Counted from the first letter of the stretch, positions 51,081 to 62,681 are shown. The stretch: 64,000 bases of DNA from Arthrobacter cavernae (GCF_017368795.1 NZ_JAFNLL010000002.1:349175-413174), one strand, 5' to 3'. Notes: generated by a model from the sequence alone, not told the origin. Program-made: numbers and translations.

Positions 51081-51968
51081 ATGGAACCTTATGGGTCGCC
51101 GCGCTGGCCTGACCCCTATGTCCCTCCGCCCCGGGAAGGGCTGCGGCACAGCAGCATTGCCGCGGTCCTGTTCCTGCTGGGAATCATTGCCTTGGTGTGC
51201 GCCGGCGCCTATTTCAGTGGCGATCTGCGGCCCGCGTTGTTCGGCGCGGAGCAGGACAGCCAGGTCTCCCGGCCCGGAGCTCTTCCGTTCGGCCAACGCC
51301 GGGATCCGGTTCCCGGCATCGAGGAGGCCAATGCGCCCCTGGGCAGTCCGCCGCCGTTCACCTGGCCCAGCGATTCCTACAAGTTCCTTGCGGTCAAAGG
51401 TGACGGTTCACCGTTGACGTACTCACCGTGCCGTCCCATCCACTACGTGGTGAACACGGACCTGGCACCGGCGTCCTGGCAGCGGCTGCTCGAGGATGCC
51501 ATTGAGGAGGCCAGCTGGGCTTCCGGGCTGCAGTTCGTCTACGACGGGACGACGGACGAAACCCCGTCAAGCAACAGGGCCGGCTACCAACCGGACAGGT
51601 ACGGGGACCGCTGGGCGCCAGTGCTGATCGCCTGGACCACCCCGGGCGTGGTGCCGCGCCTGGATGGGCAGACCGTGGGGCTGGCTGGAAGTTCGTCCAT
51701 CGGTCTGAGCAATGGCTACAAAGCGTACGTCACCGGTTCTGTTTCCCTGGATGCCCCGCAGTTCCACGGCATCCTGGATTCTCCCAGCGGCGAGGCGATC
51801 GGGATCGCCGTCATCATGCACGAGCTGGGGCATTTGCTGGGCCTGGACCACGTCAGTGACCCCGAACAGCTTATGTTCGATGAAGCGTCCTGGGTCCGCG
51901 ACTATGCCGCAGGGGACCGGGCCGGCCTGGCCAGGCTCGGCACGGGCCCCTGCAGCAAGGACTTCTAA
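51081..51968 (+). CDS. Membrane-anchored matrixin-like zinc protease
   Basis: 295 aa. A Pro-rich cytosolic start and one membrane helix (AAVLFLLGIIALVCAGAYF, about 27-46) place the domain outside. The active site HELGHLLGLDH near 249 is the matrixin/metzincin zinc motif HExxHxxGxxH; a Met-turn candidate follows in DPEQLMFDEASW. A single Cys pair (SPCRP and GPCSKDF) may form a disulphide. Target unknown; wall or secreted proteins are plausible. The start ATG follows AGGGGG. Confidence 0.85.
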   Translation: MEPYGSPRWPDPYVPPPREGLRHSSIAAVLFLLGIIALVCAGAYFSGDLRPALFGAEQDSQVSRPGALPFGQRRDPVPGIEEANAPLGSPPPFTWPSDSYKFLAVKGDGSPLTYSPCRPIHYVVNTDLAPASWQRLLEDAIEEASWASGLQFVYDGTTDETPSSNRAGYQPDRYGDRWAPVLIAWTTPGVVPRLDGQTVGLAGSSSIGLSNGYKAYVTGSVSLDAPQFHGILDSPSGEAIGIAVIMHELGHLLGLDHVSDPEQLMFDEASWVRDYAAGDRAGLARLGTGPCSKDF

Positions 51969-51993
51969 GCAGCGACGACGGCGAGGTTCCGGG

Positions 51994-53526
51994 TCAGGAG
52001 GGCTCTCCGACCGCGAGAGGTGCCTGGACAGGCTGCTGCCCCGTGTTGTGCCTGCCGGCGTGCCGTGTGTCCTCTTCCAATGCCACGAAGCTGCGGTGGA
52101 CCCGCGGGCCGAGGACGGCGTAGGACGCCGCGCTGGTCAGGCCGCCTGCCAGCCAGGAGAGATCCCAGCCGCCCAGGGCCACGGCGATGGGGCCCTGCAT
52201 GACGGGGATGAGTCCGTACATGAACAGCCAGGTGGCGAAGATTCCGAGCAGGAGCGAGATGACGCCGGCCCAGTTGACCACCGGCAGGCGGCGGGTTCCG
52301 ACGCCGTCGAACAGCCGTTCCACCTTGCCCGGCCAGCGCTTCTCGAGCCAGAAGTAGTGCACCAGCATGACGCCGCCCCAGGCTGCCACCCAGGCCACGA
52401 GGCCGATCAGCCAGGCATCCAGGACCGCGGCAAAGTCTTCCTGGAAGATGAAGAACACCACCGCGATGAGGGAGAAGACGCCCACGAACAGGTTCAGCTT
52501 GTGGCGGCTGATGGTGATGTCCAGTGCCTGGGTTGCCACGGAGAATGTGTAGATGTTCAGGATGTTGGTGGCAATGGGGCCGTGCAGGACCATCAGCAGC
52601 ACGGGCAGCGCGAGGACGCCGAAGTTCTGCACGATCAGTTTGCCGGGGTCCACCTCGCCGCTGTTGGTGGCGAGGCTGGCGCCGAGAATGCCGAGCCACA
52701 CGACGGGGATGAACTGGCCCAGGACGGAGGCCAGGTAGACCTTGCGCTTGGGGACGGAGGTGCTGACAAAGCGGGAGTAGTCGGCGGCGTAGGTGAACCA
52801 GGTGATGCCCCAGCCGATGCCGATGGCGGTCATCACGGCGCTCATGGCGGCGATGCGCTCGGAGCCTTCCAGGATGTTCCCGGCAGGGCCTGCGTAGCCC
52901 CAGTCGATCTTCATGCCGAACCAGGCAACGGCGGACATGACGGCCAGGATGATGATGGTAGGCGGGACGGTCCACTTTTCGAAGGCCGCGATGGCCTTGT
53001 AGCCGAACCAGGCGATGGCCACCTGCGCGGCCATGATGCCCGTGGCGACGCCGATCTTCCAGCCGTAGTTGTGGGCCTCCGGATCCACCCAGCCGAGCGT
53101 TCCGAAGAGGGCCATGACGAGGTCCAGGATGATCCAGGTGTTGACCGCGCACCAGCCGATCACGAGAAGCGCCTGGATGGCGGCCGGCAGGTAATTTCCG
53201 CGGCGGCCGAAGGCTGCGCGGGCCAAGACCATGCCGGTGGCGCCGGTCTTCTGGCCCAGCAGGACGAAGCAGCCGAACAGGAGCATGCCGATCAGGTTCC
53301 CCAGGACCAGAACGATGACGGTGTCGGCAAAGCCGAGGCCGAGATGGATGCCGAGGGCGCCGAGCACCCAGTTGATGGGGGCGAGGTTTGCGCCGGCCCA
53401 GATCCAGAACTGGCCAGATACCTTCCGAGTCCGCGCTGACTCGGGAATGGGCTGAAGCCAGGCTTCGACGTCTTCGGCCGGCGCCGTTGCCGAGCCTGAC
53501 TGCGTCGAGGAGAGGTTGTCTTGCAT
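51994..53526 (-). CDS. NCS1 nucleobase:cation symporter
   Basis: 510 aa, twelve membrane helices. The N-terminal motif QFWIWAGANLAPINWVLGAL and GMVLARAAFGRRGNYLPA are NCS1 hallmarks. Members import cytosine, uracil, allantoin, hydantoins or thiamine precursors. It is divergent from a PucR-type regulator 108 bases away, which suggests purine/pyrimidine-like nitrogen compounds and control by that protein. Confidence 0.9.
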   Translation of the reverse strand: MQDNLSSTQSGSATAPAEDVEAWLQPIPESARTRKVSGQFWIWAGANLAPINWVLGALGIHLGLGFADTVIVLVLGNLIGMLLFGCFVLLGQKTGATGMVLARAAFGRRGNYLPAAIQALLVIGWCAVNTWIILDLVMALFGTLGWVDPEAHNYGWKIGVATGIMAAQVAIAWFGYKAIAAFEKWTVPPTIIILAVMSAVAWFGMKIDWGYAGPAGNILEGSERIAAMSAVMTAIGIGWGITWFTYAADYSRFVSTSVPKRKVYLASVLGQFIPVVWLGILGASLATNSGEVDPGKLIVQNFGVLALPVLLMVLHGPIATNILNIYTFSVATQALDITISRHKLNLFVGVFSLIAVVFFIFQEDFAAVLDAWLIGLVAWVAAWGGVMLVHYFWLEKRWPGKVERLFDGVGTRRLPVVNWAGVISLLLGIFATWLFMYGLIPVMQGPIAVALGGWDLSWLAGGLTSAASYAVLGPRVHRSFVALEEDTRHAGRHNTGQQPVQAPLAVGEPS

Positions 53527-53634
53527 GGGGAGAGCCTCCGTAAGTGAATGGGATAGTTCCAGATTATGTGGCTCTGATCACAGCAACAAGATACGATGTG
53601 TCAAAAGGAAATCCAACTTGAGTTACGGAGTGTC

Positions 53635-55140
53635 ATGCCAATATTGCTGAGTGAGATTCTGGATCACCCCAGCTTCCGCTCCGCCGATCCATTGGTCCGA
53701 TCCCTGGCGGAAACTGCGGGCTCCAGGCCCGTCCGATGGGTGCACTCCAGCGAGGTCCTGGACATCGCGCCGCTACTGCTTGGCGGCGAACTCCTCCTCA
53801 GCGGCGGGATTGCCCTGGCCACAGCCACGGATGAGCGCCGGGTGGACTACATCCGTGAACTCGCCGAACGCGAGGTGGCGGCGCTCGCCCTGGAAACAGG
53901 CGGTGCGCTCCCGGCCATTCCGGCGTCCATGCTGGACGCGGCGGAGCAGCTGGGGCTGCCCCTCGTGGAACTGCGCAGCGTGGTGCCGTTCGTTGGAATC
54001 ATGCAGAGCATCAACTCCATGCTGGTGTCCGAGTCCGTGGTCCAGCTCCAGAAGGCCGACCAGGCCACCCATGCCATGGCTGCCGAGTTGGCCCACGGCG
54101 GGAAGCTGGACCAGATCTTGGCCGTGCTTGCGAGAATCATCGATTCCGCGGTCACGCTGCTCTCACCCAGCGGCGCGCCGATCGCCGGCGCCCTGCCGCC
54201 CGCCGCTGCTGAACGGGCGCGCGGTTCCGCCGAAGCGGCGCGCGGTTCCGTGATCAGTATCGATGTTCCGGTCCGGGGCGTGCTGCTGGCGCGGCTTGAG
54301 ATTGACGTGCCCGACGGCGCCGACGCCGGCCTCGCGCGCGTGGCCGGGGACCGCGCCGTCGACATTCTCGGCCTCGCCCTGCTCCAGCGGACGCAGCCGG
54401 GCTTGCACGAGATGGCGGGCACCGAACTGATGCGCGCCATCATCTCGGGCAGCCAGCCATGGCGCCTCCAGGAGCTCGGGCCGGCGGCGGGATTTCAGGC
54501 CGATGCCGCAGTGGTGGCCGTGGTCATCCGGTCGCGGGATTCGCAGCAGCTCCGGGCCACCGTTGACAAGATCCTTCACGACGGCGGCCTTAAGAGCGCC
54601 AGCTACGTGGAACATGCCGAACTCATCGCACTCGTGGCGCTGCCCGAGGCGTCGGCGCAGGCGGCGCGGGCGGAACTCCTGGCGGCACTGGCGGGGCTGC
54701 CCGTCGAGCAGGTGACGGCCGCCGCCGTCGGGCCACTGGCAAGCAGCATTGCGCAGGCCGGCTGGTCACTGGCCGGGGCCCGAAGGTCATTGGAGCTCGC
54801 CGCAGCGGCAGCAGGCGGTGCCGTGATCGACGCCGAGGCACTCGCCGTCGAGCTTCTGGCGGTGGAGAGCCTGGCACCAGACGCCCGGGCGGACTTCGTC
54901 AGGCGCCAACTGGACCCCGTGCTGCACCATGACGCGCAGCGCCAGTCGCAGCTGCTGGCAACGCTGGCCGTGTGGCTGGATTCGGGCTGCAACACGGCGC
55001 AGGCGGCACGGGAACTGCATCTGGAGCGTCAATCGCTGCACCACCGGCTCCAGCGCATTTTTGAACTGTGCGGCGGCGACCCACGAAAAACGGGCCGGCT
55101 GGCTGCCCTCCATCTGGCAACCCGCCTGGCCCGTCTTTAG
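53635..55140 (+). CDS. PucR-family transcriptional regulator
   Basis: 501 aa from the ATG at 53635 (GGAG eight bases upstream; in-frame upstream codons are dropped). It has an N-terminal PucR domain (about 1-125, DIAPLLLGGELLLSGGIAL), a GAF/GGDEF-like middle, and a C-terminal PucR helix-turn-helix (about 435-500, AVWLDSGCNTAQAARELHLERQSLHHRLQRI). It is divergent from the NCS1 permease and probably activates it when substrate is present. Confidence 0.92.
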   Translation: MPILLSEILDHPSFRSADPLVRSLAETAGSRPVRWVHSSEVLDIAPLLLGGELLLSGGIALATATDERRVDYIRELAEREVAALALETGGALPAIPASMLDAAEQLGLPLVELRSVVPFVGIMQSINSMLVSESVVQLQKADQATHAMAAELAHGGKLDQILAVLARIIDSAVTLLSPSGAPIAGALPPAAAERARGSAEAARGSVISIDVPVRGVLLARLEIDVPDGADAGLARVAGDRAVDILGLALLQRTQPGLHEMAGTELMRAIISGSQPWRLQELGPAAGFQADAAVVAVVIRSRDSQQLRATVDKILHDGGLKSASYVEHAELIALVALPEASAQAARAELLAALAGLPVEQVTAAAVGPLASSIAQAGWSLAGARRSLELAAAAAGGAVIDAEALAVELLAVESLAPDARADFVRRQLDPVLHHDAQRQSQLLATLAVWLDSGCNTAQAARELHLERQSLHHRLQRIFELCGGDPRKTGRLAALHLATRLARL

Positions 55141-55151
55141 GTACCGGTTAA

Positions 55152-55225
55152 CGCCAAATCGCGGGTTCCCGTCCTGCTCGACGTTTCGCAACATCGAGCG
55201 GGGATGGGAACCCGCGATTTGGGCG
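55152..55225. terminator. Large nested cruciform between pucR-type gene and purU
   Basis: CCAAATCGCGGGTTCCC (55154-55170) pairs exactly with 55206-55222, and the loop holds GCTCGA/TCGAGC (55176-55181, 55194-55199) with GTT/AAC inside. It is a 17-bp perfect stem with a second hairpin on top, between convergent genes. Bidirectional terminator or a repeated palindromic element. Confidence 0.8.
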
Positions 55226-55236
55226 TACCCGGCGCC

Positions 55237-56136
55237 CTACTTCAGCACGATCGTCCGGTTCCCGTTCAGGATGATCCGGCCCTCGCAGTGCCAGCGCACG
55301 GCGTTGCTGAGGGCCTTGCATTCCGTGTCGCGGCCGGCGGCCACCAGGTCGTCCGGTCCGAACGTGTGGTCCACCTCCACTACCTGCTGCGAGATGATGG
55401 GTCCTTCATCCAGTTCACCGTTGACGTAGTGCGCGGTGGCACCAACGGTCTTGACCCCTCGGGCGTAGGCCTGGTGGTACGGCTTGGCACCCTTGAAGCT
55501 CGGCAGGAACGAGTGGTGGATGTTGATGGCCCGGCCGTCCAGCTTGCGGGCGAGCTCGTCACTGAGCACCTGCATGTAGCGGGCCAACACCACGAGTTCC
55601 ACATCCAGTTCGTCGATGATCTCCAAGAGCCGAGCCTCCGCCGCGGGCTTCGTAGCCGCGGTGACGGGTACGTGGAAGAACGGAATCCCGTGCCACTCCA
55701 CCAACCCTTGGTGGTCGGTGTGGTTGGACACGACACCCACCACATCAATGGGCAGCTCACCGATCCGCGCACGGAACAGCAGGTCATTCAGGCAGTGACC
55801 GAACTTGGACACCATGATGAGGACCTTCCGCTTGGAACCCTGACGCTCCAGCTGCCAGTTCATCCCGTACTTCTCGCCCACAGGGGAAAACGCCGCGCGC
55901 AGCGCGTCCACGGTGGAGTCATCACCAGGGGAGGCGAAGTGCACGCGCATGAAGAAGTGCCCTTCAGCGCGGTCGCCAAATTGCTTGTTGTCGATGATGT
56001 CGCAGCCATGTTCCAGCAGGAAGCCGGATACGGCGTGCACGATTCCGGGTCCCTCCGGGCAGTCGAGCGTGAGGACATGCTCCACGGTGGTCCCGGAAAG
56101 GGACTCAGGAGCAGTTTCAGTTTGGATGGCAGTCAT
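55237..56136 (-). CDS. purU: Formyltetrahydrofolate deformylase PurU
   Basis: 299 aa from the ATG at 56136. An N-terminal ACT domain (HVLTLDCPEGPGIVHAVSGFL) precedes the formyltransferase-like hydrolase domain with the INIHHSFLPSFKGAKPYHQA motif. It releases formate and free tetrahydrofolate from 10-formyl-THF. In this operon it recycles folate loaded with C1 units by sarcosine oxidation. It is the last gene, two bases after sdaA. Confidence 0.96.
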   Translation of the reverse strand: MTAIQTETAPESLSGTTVEHVLTLDCPEGPGIVHAVSGFLLEHGCDIIDNKQFGDRAEGHFFMRVHFASPGDDSTVDALRAAFSPVGEKYGMNWQLERQGSKRKVLIMVSKFGHCLNDLLFRARIGELPIDVVGVVSNHTDHQGLVEWHGIPFFHVPVTAATKPAAEARLLEIIDELDVELVVLARYMQVLSDELARKLDGRAINIHHSFLPSFKGAKPYHQAYARGVKTVGATAHYVNGELDEGPIISQQVVEVDHTFGPDDLVAAGRDTECKALSNAVRWHCEGRIILNGNRTIVLK

Positions 56137-56138
56137 GG

Positions 56139-57542
56139 CTAGCACTCCACTACGTTGACGGCGAGGCCTCCGCGGGAGGTCTCCTTGTACTTGCTTTTCA
56201 TGTCGGCACCTGTCTCCCGCATGGTCTTGATGGCTTTGTCCAGGGATACCTTGTGGCTGCCGTCGCCATGCAGGGCAAGGCGGGCGGCATTGATGGCCTT
56301 GACGCTGGCGATGGCATTTCGCTCGATGCAAGGGATCTGCACCAGGCCGCCCACGGGATCACAGGTCAAGCCCAGATTGTGCTCGATCCCCACCTCGGCG
56401 GCGTTCTCCACCTGCCCGGGCGTTCCGCCCAGGACCTCGCAGAGACCGGCGGCCGCCATCGAGCAGGCCGAGCCGACCTCGCCCTGGCAGCCGACCTCGG
56501 CCCCGGAAATCGAGGCATTGATCTTGAAGAGAATCCCGACGGCGGCCGCCGCCAGCAGGAAGCGGACGACGCCGTCGTCGTTGGCTCCCGGCACGAACTT
56601 GGTGTAATAGTGCAGGACCGCCGGCACGATGCCGGCCGCCCCGTTGGTGGGTGCCGTCACGATCCGGCCGCCCGCGGCGTTTTCCTCGTTGACGGCCAGG
56701 GCGAACAGGTTCACCCATTCCATCGCGAGCAGTGGGTCTGAAGGATTGGATCCAGCCCCCACGGCCTTCGTTGCGGCGTCGGTGGCGGCAAGCGTCTTGA
56801 ACAACGACGGCGCCCGTCGCCTCACCTTCAAGCCGCCCGGCAGGATGCCTTCCGCGGCACAGCCGTTGTCCACGCATTCGCGCATGACGGCCCAGATGCC
56901 GAGCAGTCGTTCGCGGAGCTCGGCCTCGCTGCGCCACACGAGCTCGTTGGCGAGCATGATGTCCGAGATGGATTTTCCTTCGCGGGCGCAGATTGCCAGC
57001 AGTTCATCCGCGGTGGCGAAGGGGTAGGGCAGCACGGTGGTGTCGGCAACCACCTTGTCGGTGCCGGAGGCGTCGCCGTCCACCACGAAGCCGCCGCCGA
57101 TCGAATAGTAGCTGCGCTCCCGCAGCACCTCCCCGCTGTGGTCCAGCGCTCGGAAGGTCATGCCGTTCGGGTGGGCCGGAAGGGACTTCCGGCGGTGCAG
57201 GACCACGTCCTCGTCCCAGTTGAAGTCCACCCGGTGGTGGCCGCCGATCCTCAGTTCGGCGTCCAGCGCGGCGGCAGCCACCTGGTCATCCGCGGTGCGC
57301 GTGTCCACGGTTTCCGGCGCCTCGCCCTGCAACCCCAGCACCACGGCCTTGTCCGAGCCGTGGCCGCGGCCGGTGGCGCCCAGGGAGCCGAAAAGCTCAG
57401 CCTGGACGCGCACCGTTGCCGCGAGTTGCCCGGAGGATTCCAGGCCATCGGTGAACAGCTTTGCTGCCCGCATCGGGCCCACCGTGTGTGAGGATGACGG
57501 CCCGATGCCAACAGAAAACAGGTCAAGCACGCTAAGTGCCAT
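56139..57542 (-). CDS. sdaA: L-serine ammonia-lyase, iron-sulphur dependent
   Basis: 467 aa single-chain type II enzyme (beta then alpha domain). It begins [24 protein letters not shown] and has the cluster cysteines in [22 protein letters not shown]; the last residue is Cys, as in the SdaA tail plug. It converts serine made by GlyA into pyruvate and ammonia. Its ATG overlaps the soxG stop by one base (TAATG). Confidence 0.96.
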   Translation of the reverse strand: MALSVLDLFSVGIGPSSSHTVGPMRAAKLFTDGLESSGQLAATVRVQAELFGSLGATGRGHGSDKAVVLGLQGEAPETVDTRTADDQVAAAALDAELRIGGHHRVDFNWDEDVVLHRRKSLPAHPNGMTFRALDHSGEVLRERSYYSIGGGFVVDGDASGTDKVVADTTVLPYPFATADELLAICAREGKSISDIMLANELVWRSEAELRERLLGIWAVMRECVDNGCAAEGILPGGLKVRRRAPSLFKTLAATDAATKAVGAGSNPSDPLLAMEWVNLFALAVNEENAAGGRIVTAPTNGAAGIVPAVLHYYTKFVPGANDDGVVRFLLAAAAVGILFKINASISGAEVGCQGEVGSACSMAAAGLCEVLGGTPGQVENAAEVGIEHNLGLTCDPVGGLVQIPCIERNAIASVKAINAARLALHGDGSHKVSLDKAIKTMRETGADMKSKYKETSRGGLAVNVVEC

Positions 57543-58177
57543 TAGGGGACCTCGGGTGAGGCGTACTCCCGCATGGAGTCGACGAGCCAGCGCCCCAGGT
57601 AGTCGGCGAACGAGGCCCGCGGGAACAGGCGGAAAGTCTCCTCGCCGGTCTTCCAGAGCACCACCGGGATGTGGCCGATCTCCGTGGCCAGCGCAGTGCC
57701 GGCCTTGAAGGTGCGCGGGTGCAGGTCCAGCGAGCAGCTCTTCTCAAGCACTGCCCGGGCCCGGCTGCCGGAGAGCTCGAAGGTGGTGCGGTTGGCGGAC
57801 AGGTCCACCACCTGGCCTTCGTCGGCGCCAAGGGCCGCCGTGAGATCGCCGATCAGGGAACCGCCGAGGGAGTCATGCGACTCCTCCGGGGCCACGATCA
57901 GGAACTCTGCGGGTCCGAGCCACAGCGCGTTCACGGAACCCGTGCCCGTCACCTCACCACACGTGGCGGGCAGTCCGCCGGCCACGGACGCAAGGCGCGT
58001 CCCGGCGTCGGACGTCCGCTCAACGCGGATCCCCACCATGGCCTGGTACGGGATTTCCTTGAGTGTCACGGTGCCGGGCACGGAGCCGGCCGCGAAGGCC
58101 TCGGCGAGGTGCGAGGCCGGGCTGCGGCGGGCCGCCCGGAGTCCGTTGACATGTGCGAGTGCTGCTGTTTCAGCCAT
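57542..58177 (-). CDS. soxG: Sarcosine oxidase gamma subunit
   Basis: 211 aa from the ATG at 58177, overlapping soxA by eight bases. It resembles a shortened GcvT-like domain with [11 protein letters not shown] and [14 protein letters not shown]. It is the small structural subunit of heterotetrameric sarcosine oxidase. No catalytic residues are expected. Confidence 0.93.
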   Translation of the reverse strand: MAETAALAHVNGLRAARRSPASHLAEAFAAGSVPGTVTLKEIPYQAMVGIRVERTSDAGTRLASVAGGLPATCGEVTGTGSVNALWLGPAEFLIVAPEESHDSLGGSLIGDLTAALGADEGQVVDLSANRTTFELSGSRARAVLEKSCSLDLHPRTFKAGTALATEIGHIPVVLWKTGEETFRLFPRASFADYLGRWLVDSMREYASPEVP

Positions 58178-61115
58178 CTTTGCGGGTCCCTTCAGCGTCG
58201 AAAAGTACGGTTTCGCCAACAACCACGTCCACCAGCTGGTCTCCCAGCGCGGCCACGAGGGTCTCGCCGATGCGGTTGCGGCCGTTCTGGATCAGTGCCA
58301 GGCCGAAGGAACGGCCCAGTGCGGCACTGTGGTAGCTGGAGGTCACGAAGCCCTCCATGGGTACGGGGCCGTAGGCCGGGTTGACCGGGATGCCCTTCTC
58401 CACGAGCTGTGTGCCTTCCGGCAGGCGGATGGTGCCGTCCACGGGGAGGACACTGACCAGGTGCTTGCGGTCCTGGCGCTGGGCGTCGGCCCGGCTGTAG
58501 GAACGCTTGCCGATGAAGTCCTTGGCCTTGGAGACGATCCATTCCATGCCGGCATCCTGCGGGGTGACCGTGCCGTCCGTGTCCTGCCCGACGATCGGGT
58601 AGCCCTTTTCGGCGCGCAGCACGTGCATGGTCTCGGTGCCGTAGGGGGTGATGCTGAACTCGGCACCCGCGGCGGCCACGGCCTCCCAGGTGTTGAGCCC
58701 GTACCAGGACGGCACGTTGATCTCGTAGGCCAGTTCGCCGGAGAAGGAGATGCGGCAGATGCGCGCCTGCACTCCGGAGGCCAGGGTGGTTTCGCGGAAG
58801 GTCATGAACGGGAACGCTCCAGCGTTCAAACCCCCATCAAAGGCCAGCTGCGGCGCAACCTTGGCGATGACGGCGCGGGACTTCGGGCCGACCACGGCGA
58901 TGGTGCTCCACTGTTCTGTCACTGAGGTGCAGTGCACGTCCAGTTCCGGCCACTCGGTCTGGTGCCACTCTTCCAGCCAGTCCAGCACCTTGGCGGCTCC
59001 GCCGGTGGTGGTGGTCATGAAGAAGCGGTCCTCGTCCAGGCGCAGGGTCACGCCGTCGTCGAAGATCATGCCGTCCGGGGTGCACATGACGCCGTAGCGG
59101 GCGGATCCCGGGGCGAGCTTCTTGAACGCGTTGGTGTAGATGCGGTTCAGGAATTCGCCGGCGTCCTTGCCGCGGACCTCGATCTTGCCCAGGGTGGTGG
59201 CGTCCATGAAGCCCACGGAGTCACGCACGGCGGCGCATTCACGCAGGACTGCCGTGTCCATGTCCTCCCCGGCCTGCGGGTAGTACCAGGGACGCTTCCA
59301 CTGTCCGACGTCCTCGAACAGGGCCCCCTGGGCAACGTGCCAGGGGTGGATGGACGTCTTGCGGGCGGGGTCGAAGAGCTCGCCGCGCTGGCGTCCAGCC
59401 AGGGCTGCGAAAGCCACCGGGGTAAACGGCGCACGGTACGTGGTGGTGCCGATCTCACCGATGTTGTCCGGACCGCCGGAGCCGCCGAACTTCAGGGCCG
59501 CGGCAATCACGCCGATGGCGTTGACGCCGGAGGTCTTGCCCTGGTCGTTGGCGGTGCTGATGGAGGTGTACCGCTTGACGTGTTCCACGGAGCGCATGCC
59601 GGCCCCCGTGGAGCGGAGCACATCGGCCACCGACTGGTCGCGCTGGAAGTCCACGAAGTGGTGGTGCCACTCCCCCGGAGTGCCTGCCTGGCCGGGAACC
59701 AGCCAAAGCTGGCGGCTCGGTGCCGAAGCCACCGGCGCCTTGGGCTCGGCGGGCGTGACCTCGGAGCTGAAGCCGGCGGCGATGGCTGCGGCCGCGCCGG
59801 CGGAGATGCCCTCGGACAGGCAGTCTGCCAGTTCGTAGCTGCCGCGGCCGGAACCGACCACTTGCTGGTCCTTGACCACGGTGGACGGTACGAAAGCGGC
59901 GAGGTCCTCGTCCCAGCGCAGCTTGCCCTGGCGCTGGCTGTGGAGGTGGACCACAGGGCTCCAGCCACCGGAGACGGCGAGCAGATCGCAAGCGAGCTGT
60001 TCGACGCCGGAGGTGAGTTCGCCGTCGTCGTTGATGCTGCGGACGGTGACGCCGGCGAGGCGGCCGGTGGTGTCCGCGGCGGTGTCGGCAACGGCGCTGC
60101 CGACCAAGACGCGGATGCCGCTTTCGACGGCGGTGGCTGCAGTTGCGCTGAGCTGCGGACGGGCATCGACGACGGCGGCGACGGTGACGCCGGCAGCCTT
60201 CAGCTCCGTGGCGAGCGAGTAGGCGGAGTCGTTGGTGGTGCTGACAACCACCCGCGATCCGGCTGCCACGGCGTAGCGGTTGAGGTAGCTGCGGACAGCC
60301 GAGGCGAGCATGATGCCGGGGCGGTCGTTGTTCTCGAACACCAGCGGGCGCTCGTGGGCGCCGGGGGCCAGGACCACCTGCTTGGCACGGATGTGCCAAA
60401 TACGCTGGCGGGAGACGCCGGGAGCAGCCGGGACACTCAGGTGGTCCGTGCGGTTCTGGGCGGCGATGACGTAGTTCGCGTCGTAGGAGCCGAACGCCGT
60501 GGTGCGGTTGAGCACCGTGCTTTCGGCGGCGGAGACCAGCTCGGCCTCCACGTCGGCGATCCATTCCAGGGCGGGCTTGCCCTCGACGGTTTCCTGCAGC
60601 GCGGGGGCGGTGGAGGCTGACAGCAGCGAGCCGCCGAGCTCTGGCTGGTCATCGATCAGGATGACGCGGGCGCCGGTGCGGACTGCCTCACGGGCAGCGG
60701 CCAAGCCAGCCACGCCGCCGCCGACCGCCAGGACATCGGTGTGGACGTACTTCTTGTCGTATTCGGCGCGGTCCTCGTTCGGGTCCAGCTTGCCCAGGCC
60801 GGAGAGGAGTTCGACGTTGAGCCCGTCCACGAGGGACACGGCGGTGGCCGGCAGCATGGATTCGGCGACGTGGCCCGGGAAGCGGGCGGCGATCTTCACC
60901 AGCGCGTTGGGCTCCTCGACGCCGGCGGCCATGATGCCGCGGGGGCGGTCCTCGTAGAGGGAGTTGCCGGCGCTGATGTGGCCGTTGGCGAGCAGGGCCG
61001 AGGCGATGGTGTCGCCGGGGTGGCCGGTGAATTCCTGGCCGTCCACGGTGAACCGCCAGGAGATGCTGCGGTCGATGCGGCCGCCGGTGGCGAGGCGGGC
61101 GTTCTGGCTGGTCAC
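58170..61115 (-). CDS. soxA: Sarcosine oxidase alpha subunit
   Basis: 981 aa. An N-terminal ferredoxin-like segment leads into a nucleotide-binding Rossmann fold ([26 protein letters not shown]); the C-terminal 400 residues are a GcvT-like folate domain ([34 protein letters not shown]). It passes the methyl-derived carbon to tetrahydrofolate as 5,10-methylene-THF. It overlaps soxD and soxG. Confidence 0.96.
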   Translation of the reverse strand: MTSQNARLATGGRIDRSISWRFTVDGQEFTGHPGDTIASALLANGHISAGNSLYEDRPRGIMAAGVEEPNALVKIAARFPGHVAESMLPATAVSLVDGLNVELLSGLGKLDPNEDRAEYDKKYVHTDVLAVGGGVAGLAAAREAVRTGARVILIDDQPELGGSLLSASTAPALQETVEGKPALEWIADVEAELVSAAESTVLNRTTAFGSYDANYVIAAQNRTDHLSVPAAPGVSRQRIWHIRAKQVVLAPGAHERPLVFENNDRPGIMLASAVRSYLNRYAVAAGSRVVVSTTNDSAYSLATELKAAGVTVAAVVDARPQLSATAATAVESGIRVLVGSAVADTAADTTGRLAGVTVRSINDDGELTSGVEQLACDLLAVSGGWSPVVHLHSQRQGKLRWDEDLAAFVPSTVVKDQQVVGSGRGSYELADCLSEGISAGAAAAIAAGFSSEVTPAEPKAPVASAPSRQLWLVPGQAGTPGEWHHHFVDFQRDQSVADVLRSTGAGMRSVEHVKRYTSISTANDQGKTSGVNAIGVIAAALKFGGSGGPDNIGEIGTTTYRAPFTPVAFAALAGRQRGELFDPARKTSIHPWHVAQGALFEDVGQWKRPWYYPQAGEDMDTAVLRECAAVRDSVGFMDATTLGKIEVRGKDAGEFLNRIYTNAFKKLAPGSARYGVMCTPDGMIFDDGVTLRLDEDRFFMTTTTGGAAKVLDWLEEWHQTEWPELDVHCTSVTEQWSTIAVVGPKSRAVIAKVAPQLAFDGGLNAGAFPFMTFRETTLASGVQARICRISFSGELAYEINVPSWYGLNTWEAVAAAGAEFSITPYGTETMHVLRAEKGYPIVGQDTDGTVTPQDAGMEWIVSKAKDFIGKRSYSRADAQRQDRKHLVSVLPVDGTIRLPEGTQLVEKGIPVNPAYGPVPMEGFVTSSYHSAALGRSFGLALIQNGRNRIGETLVAALGDQLVDVVVGETVLFDAEGTRKDG

Positions 61116-61438
61116 TTCTGGGCTCCTTCCGGGGAGGTGGTGATGGTGGCTGTGCCGGCGGGTGCGGCGTCGGGGCGCGGTTCGCCCATCCGGTAGATGG
61201 ACTGGATTTCATAGCTCACGGTGTCCCGGAGCATGTTGAACCATTGCCGGCAGCCCGTGCTGTGGACCCAGCGTTCGGCGAAGGCACCCTTGGTGTTATC
61301 GCGGTAGAACAGGTACTCGGCCCATTCACGGTCGCTCAGTGCGGCCGGATTTTCCGGGTAGGCCACGTGGGCCTGGCCGCCGTAGTGGAATTCGGTTTCG
61401 TCGCGTGGCCCGCAGTTGGGGCATGAGATAAGGAGCAT
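61112..61438 (-). CDS. soxD: Sarcosine oxidase delta subunit
   Basis: 108 aa. Zinc-binding [19 protein letters not shown] and the [11 protein letters not shown] stretch give the Cys3His-type site of SoxD. It starts 26 bases after soxB and overlaps soxA by four. Confidence 0.95.
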   Translation of the reverse strand: MLLISCPNCGPRDETEFHYGGQAHVAYPENPAALSDREWAEYLFYRDNTKGAFAERWVHSTGCRQWFNMLRDTVSYEIQSIYRMGEPRPDAAPAGTATITTSPEGAQK

Positions 61439-61464
61439 GTCCGGCCTCTTTCTGTGTTCGAGCG

Positions 61465-62681
61465 TCAGTGGGCGACGGCGGCGGCGCCGTGTTCGTCGAT
61501 CAGGGCACCGGTTTCGAAGCGTTCCAGTGCGAAGGGCTTGTTGAGCTGGTGCGGGGCACCGGTGGCGATGGTGTGGGCGAACGTCAGGCCGGCCGCGGGG
61601 GTGGCCTTGAAGCCGCCGGTCCCCCAGCCGCAGTTGACGAACATGTTCTCCACCGGGGTGGTGCCCACGATCGGCGAGGCGTCCATGGTGGTGTCCACGA
61701 TGCCGCCCCAGGTCCGGAGCACGTGGGCCCGGGCGAAGATCGGGAAGAGCTCGACGGCGGCCGCCATCTGCTCCTCGATGACGTGGAAGGAGCCGCGCTG
61801 GCCGTAGCCGTTGTAGGAGTCCACGCCGGCGCCCATGACCAGTTCGCCCTTGTGCGCCTGGGAGACGTACACGTGGACGTGGTTGGACATGACCACCGTG
61901 GGGTGGACGGGTTCGTGCAGCTCGGACACCAATGCCTGCAGGGGGTGGGACTGGATCGGCAGCCGGAAGCCGGCCATCTCGGCCAGGACGCTGCTGTGGC
62001 CAGCGGCGGCGAGGCCCACCTTTTCGGTGTTGATGGTGCCGCGGTTGGTCTTGACGCCCACCACGCGGTTGCCGTCCTTGACGAAGCCCGTGACTTCGCA
62101 GTTCTGGATGATGTCCACGCCGAGTTCATCGCACTTGCGGGCGAAGGCCCAGGCCACGTGGTCGTGCTTGGCGATGCCTGCACGCGGCTGGTAGGTGGCG
62201 CCCATGACGGGGTAGCGGATGTTGTCGCTGATGTTCAGGATAGGGCACAGTTCCTTGACCTGCTGCGGGTCAAGCCACTCGGCATCCACTCCGTTGAGCT
62301 GGTTGGCGCCCACGCGCCGGATGCTCTCGCGGACATCGCCCAGGGTGTGGGCGAGGTTCATGACGCCGCGCTGGCTGAAGAGGAAGTCGTACTCCAGTTC
62401 CTCGGGCAGGACTTCCCACAGCTTGAGGGCGTGCTCGTAGATGGCCGCGCTCTCGTCCCAGAGGTAGTTGGAACGGATGATGGTGGTGTTGCGGGCCATG
62501 TTGCCGCCGGCCAGCCAGCCCTTTTCCAGGACGGCGATGTTGGTCATGCCATGGTTCTTCGCCAGGAAGTAGGCGGTGGCCAGGCCGTGCCCGCCGCCGC
62601 CCACAATGACGGCGTCGTAGGAGGACTTGGGTTCCGGGTTGCGCCAGAGGAAGTCCGGGTGTTCGGGAAGGTGGTCTGCAC

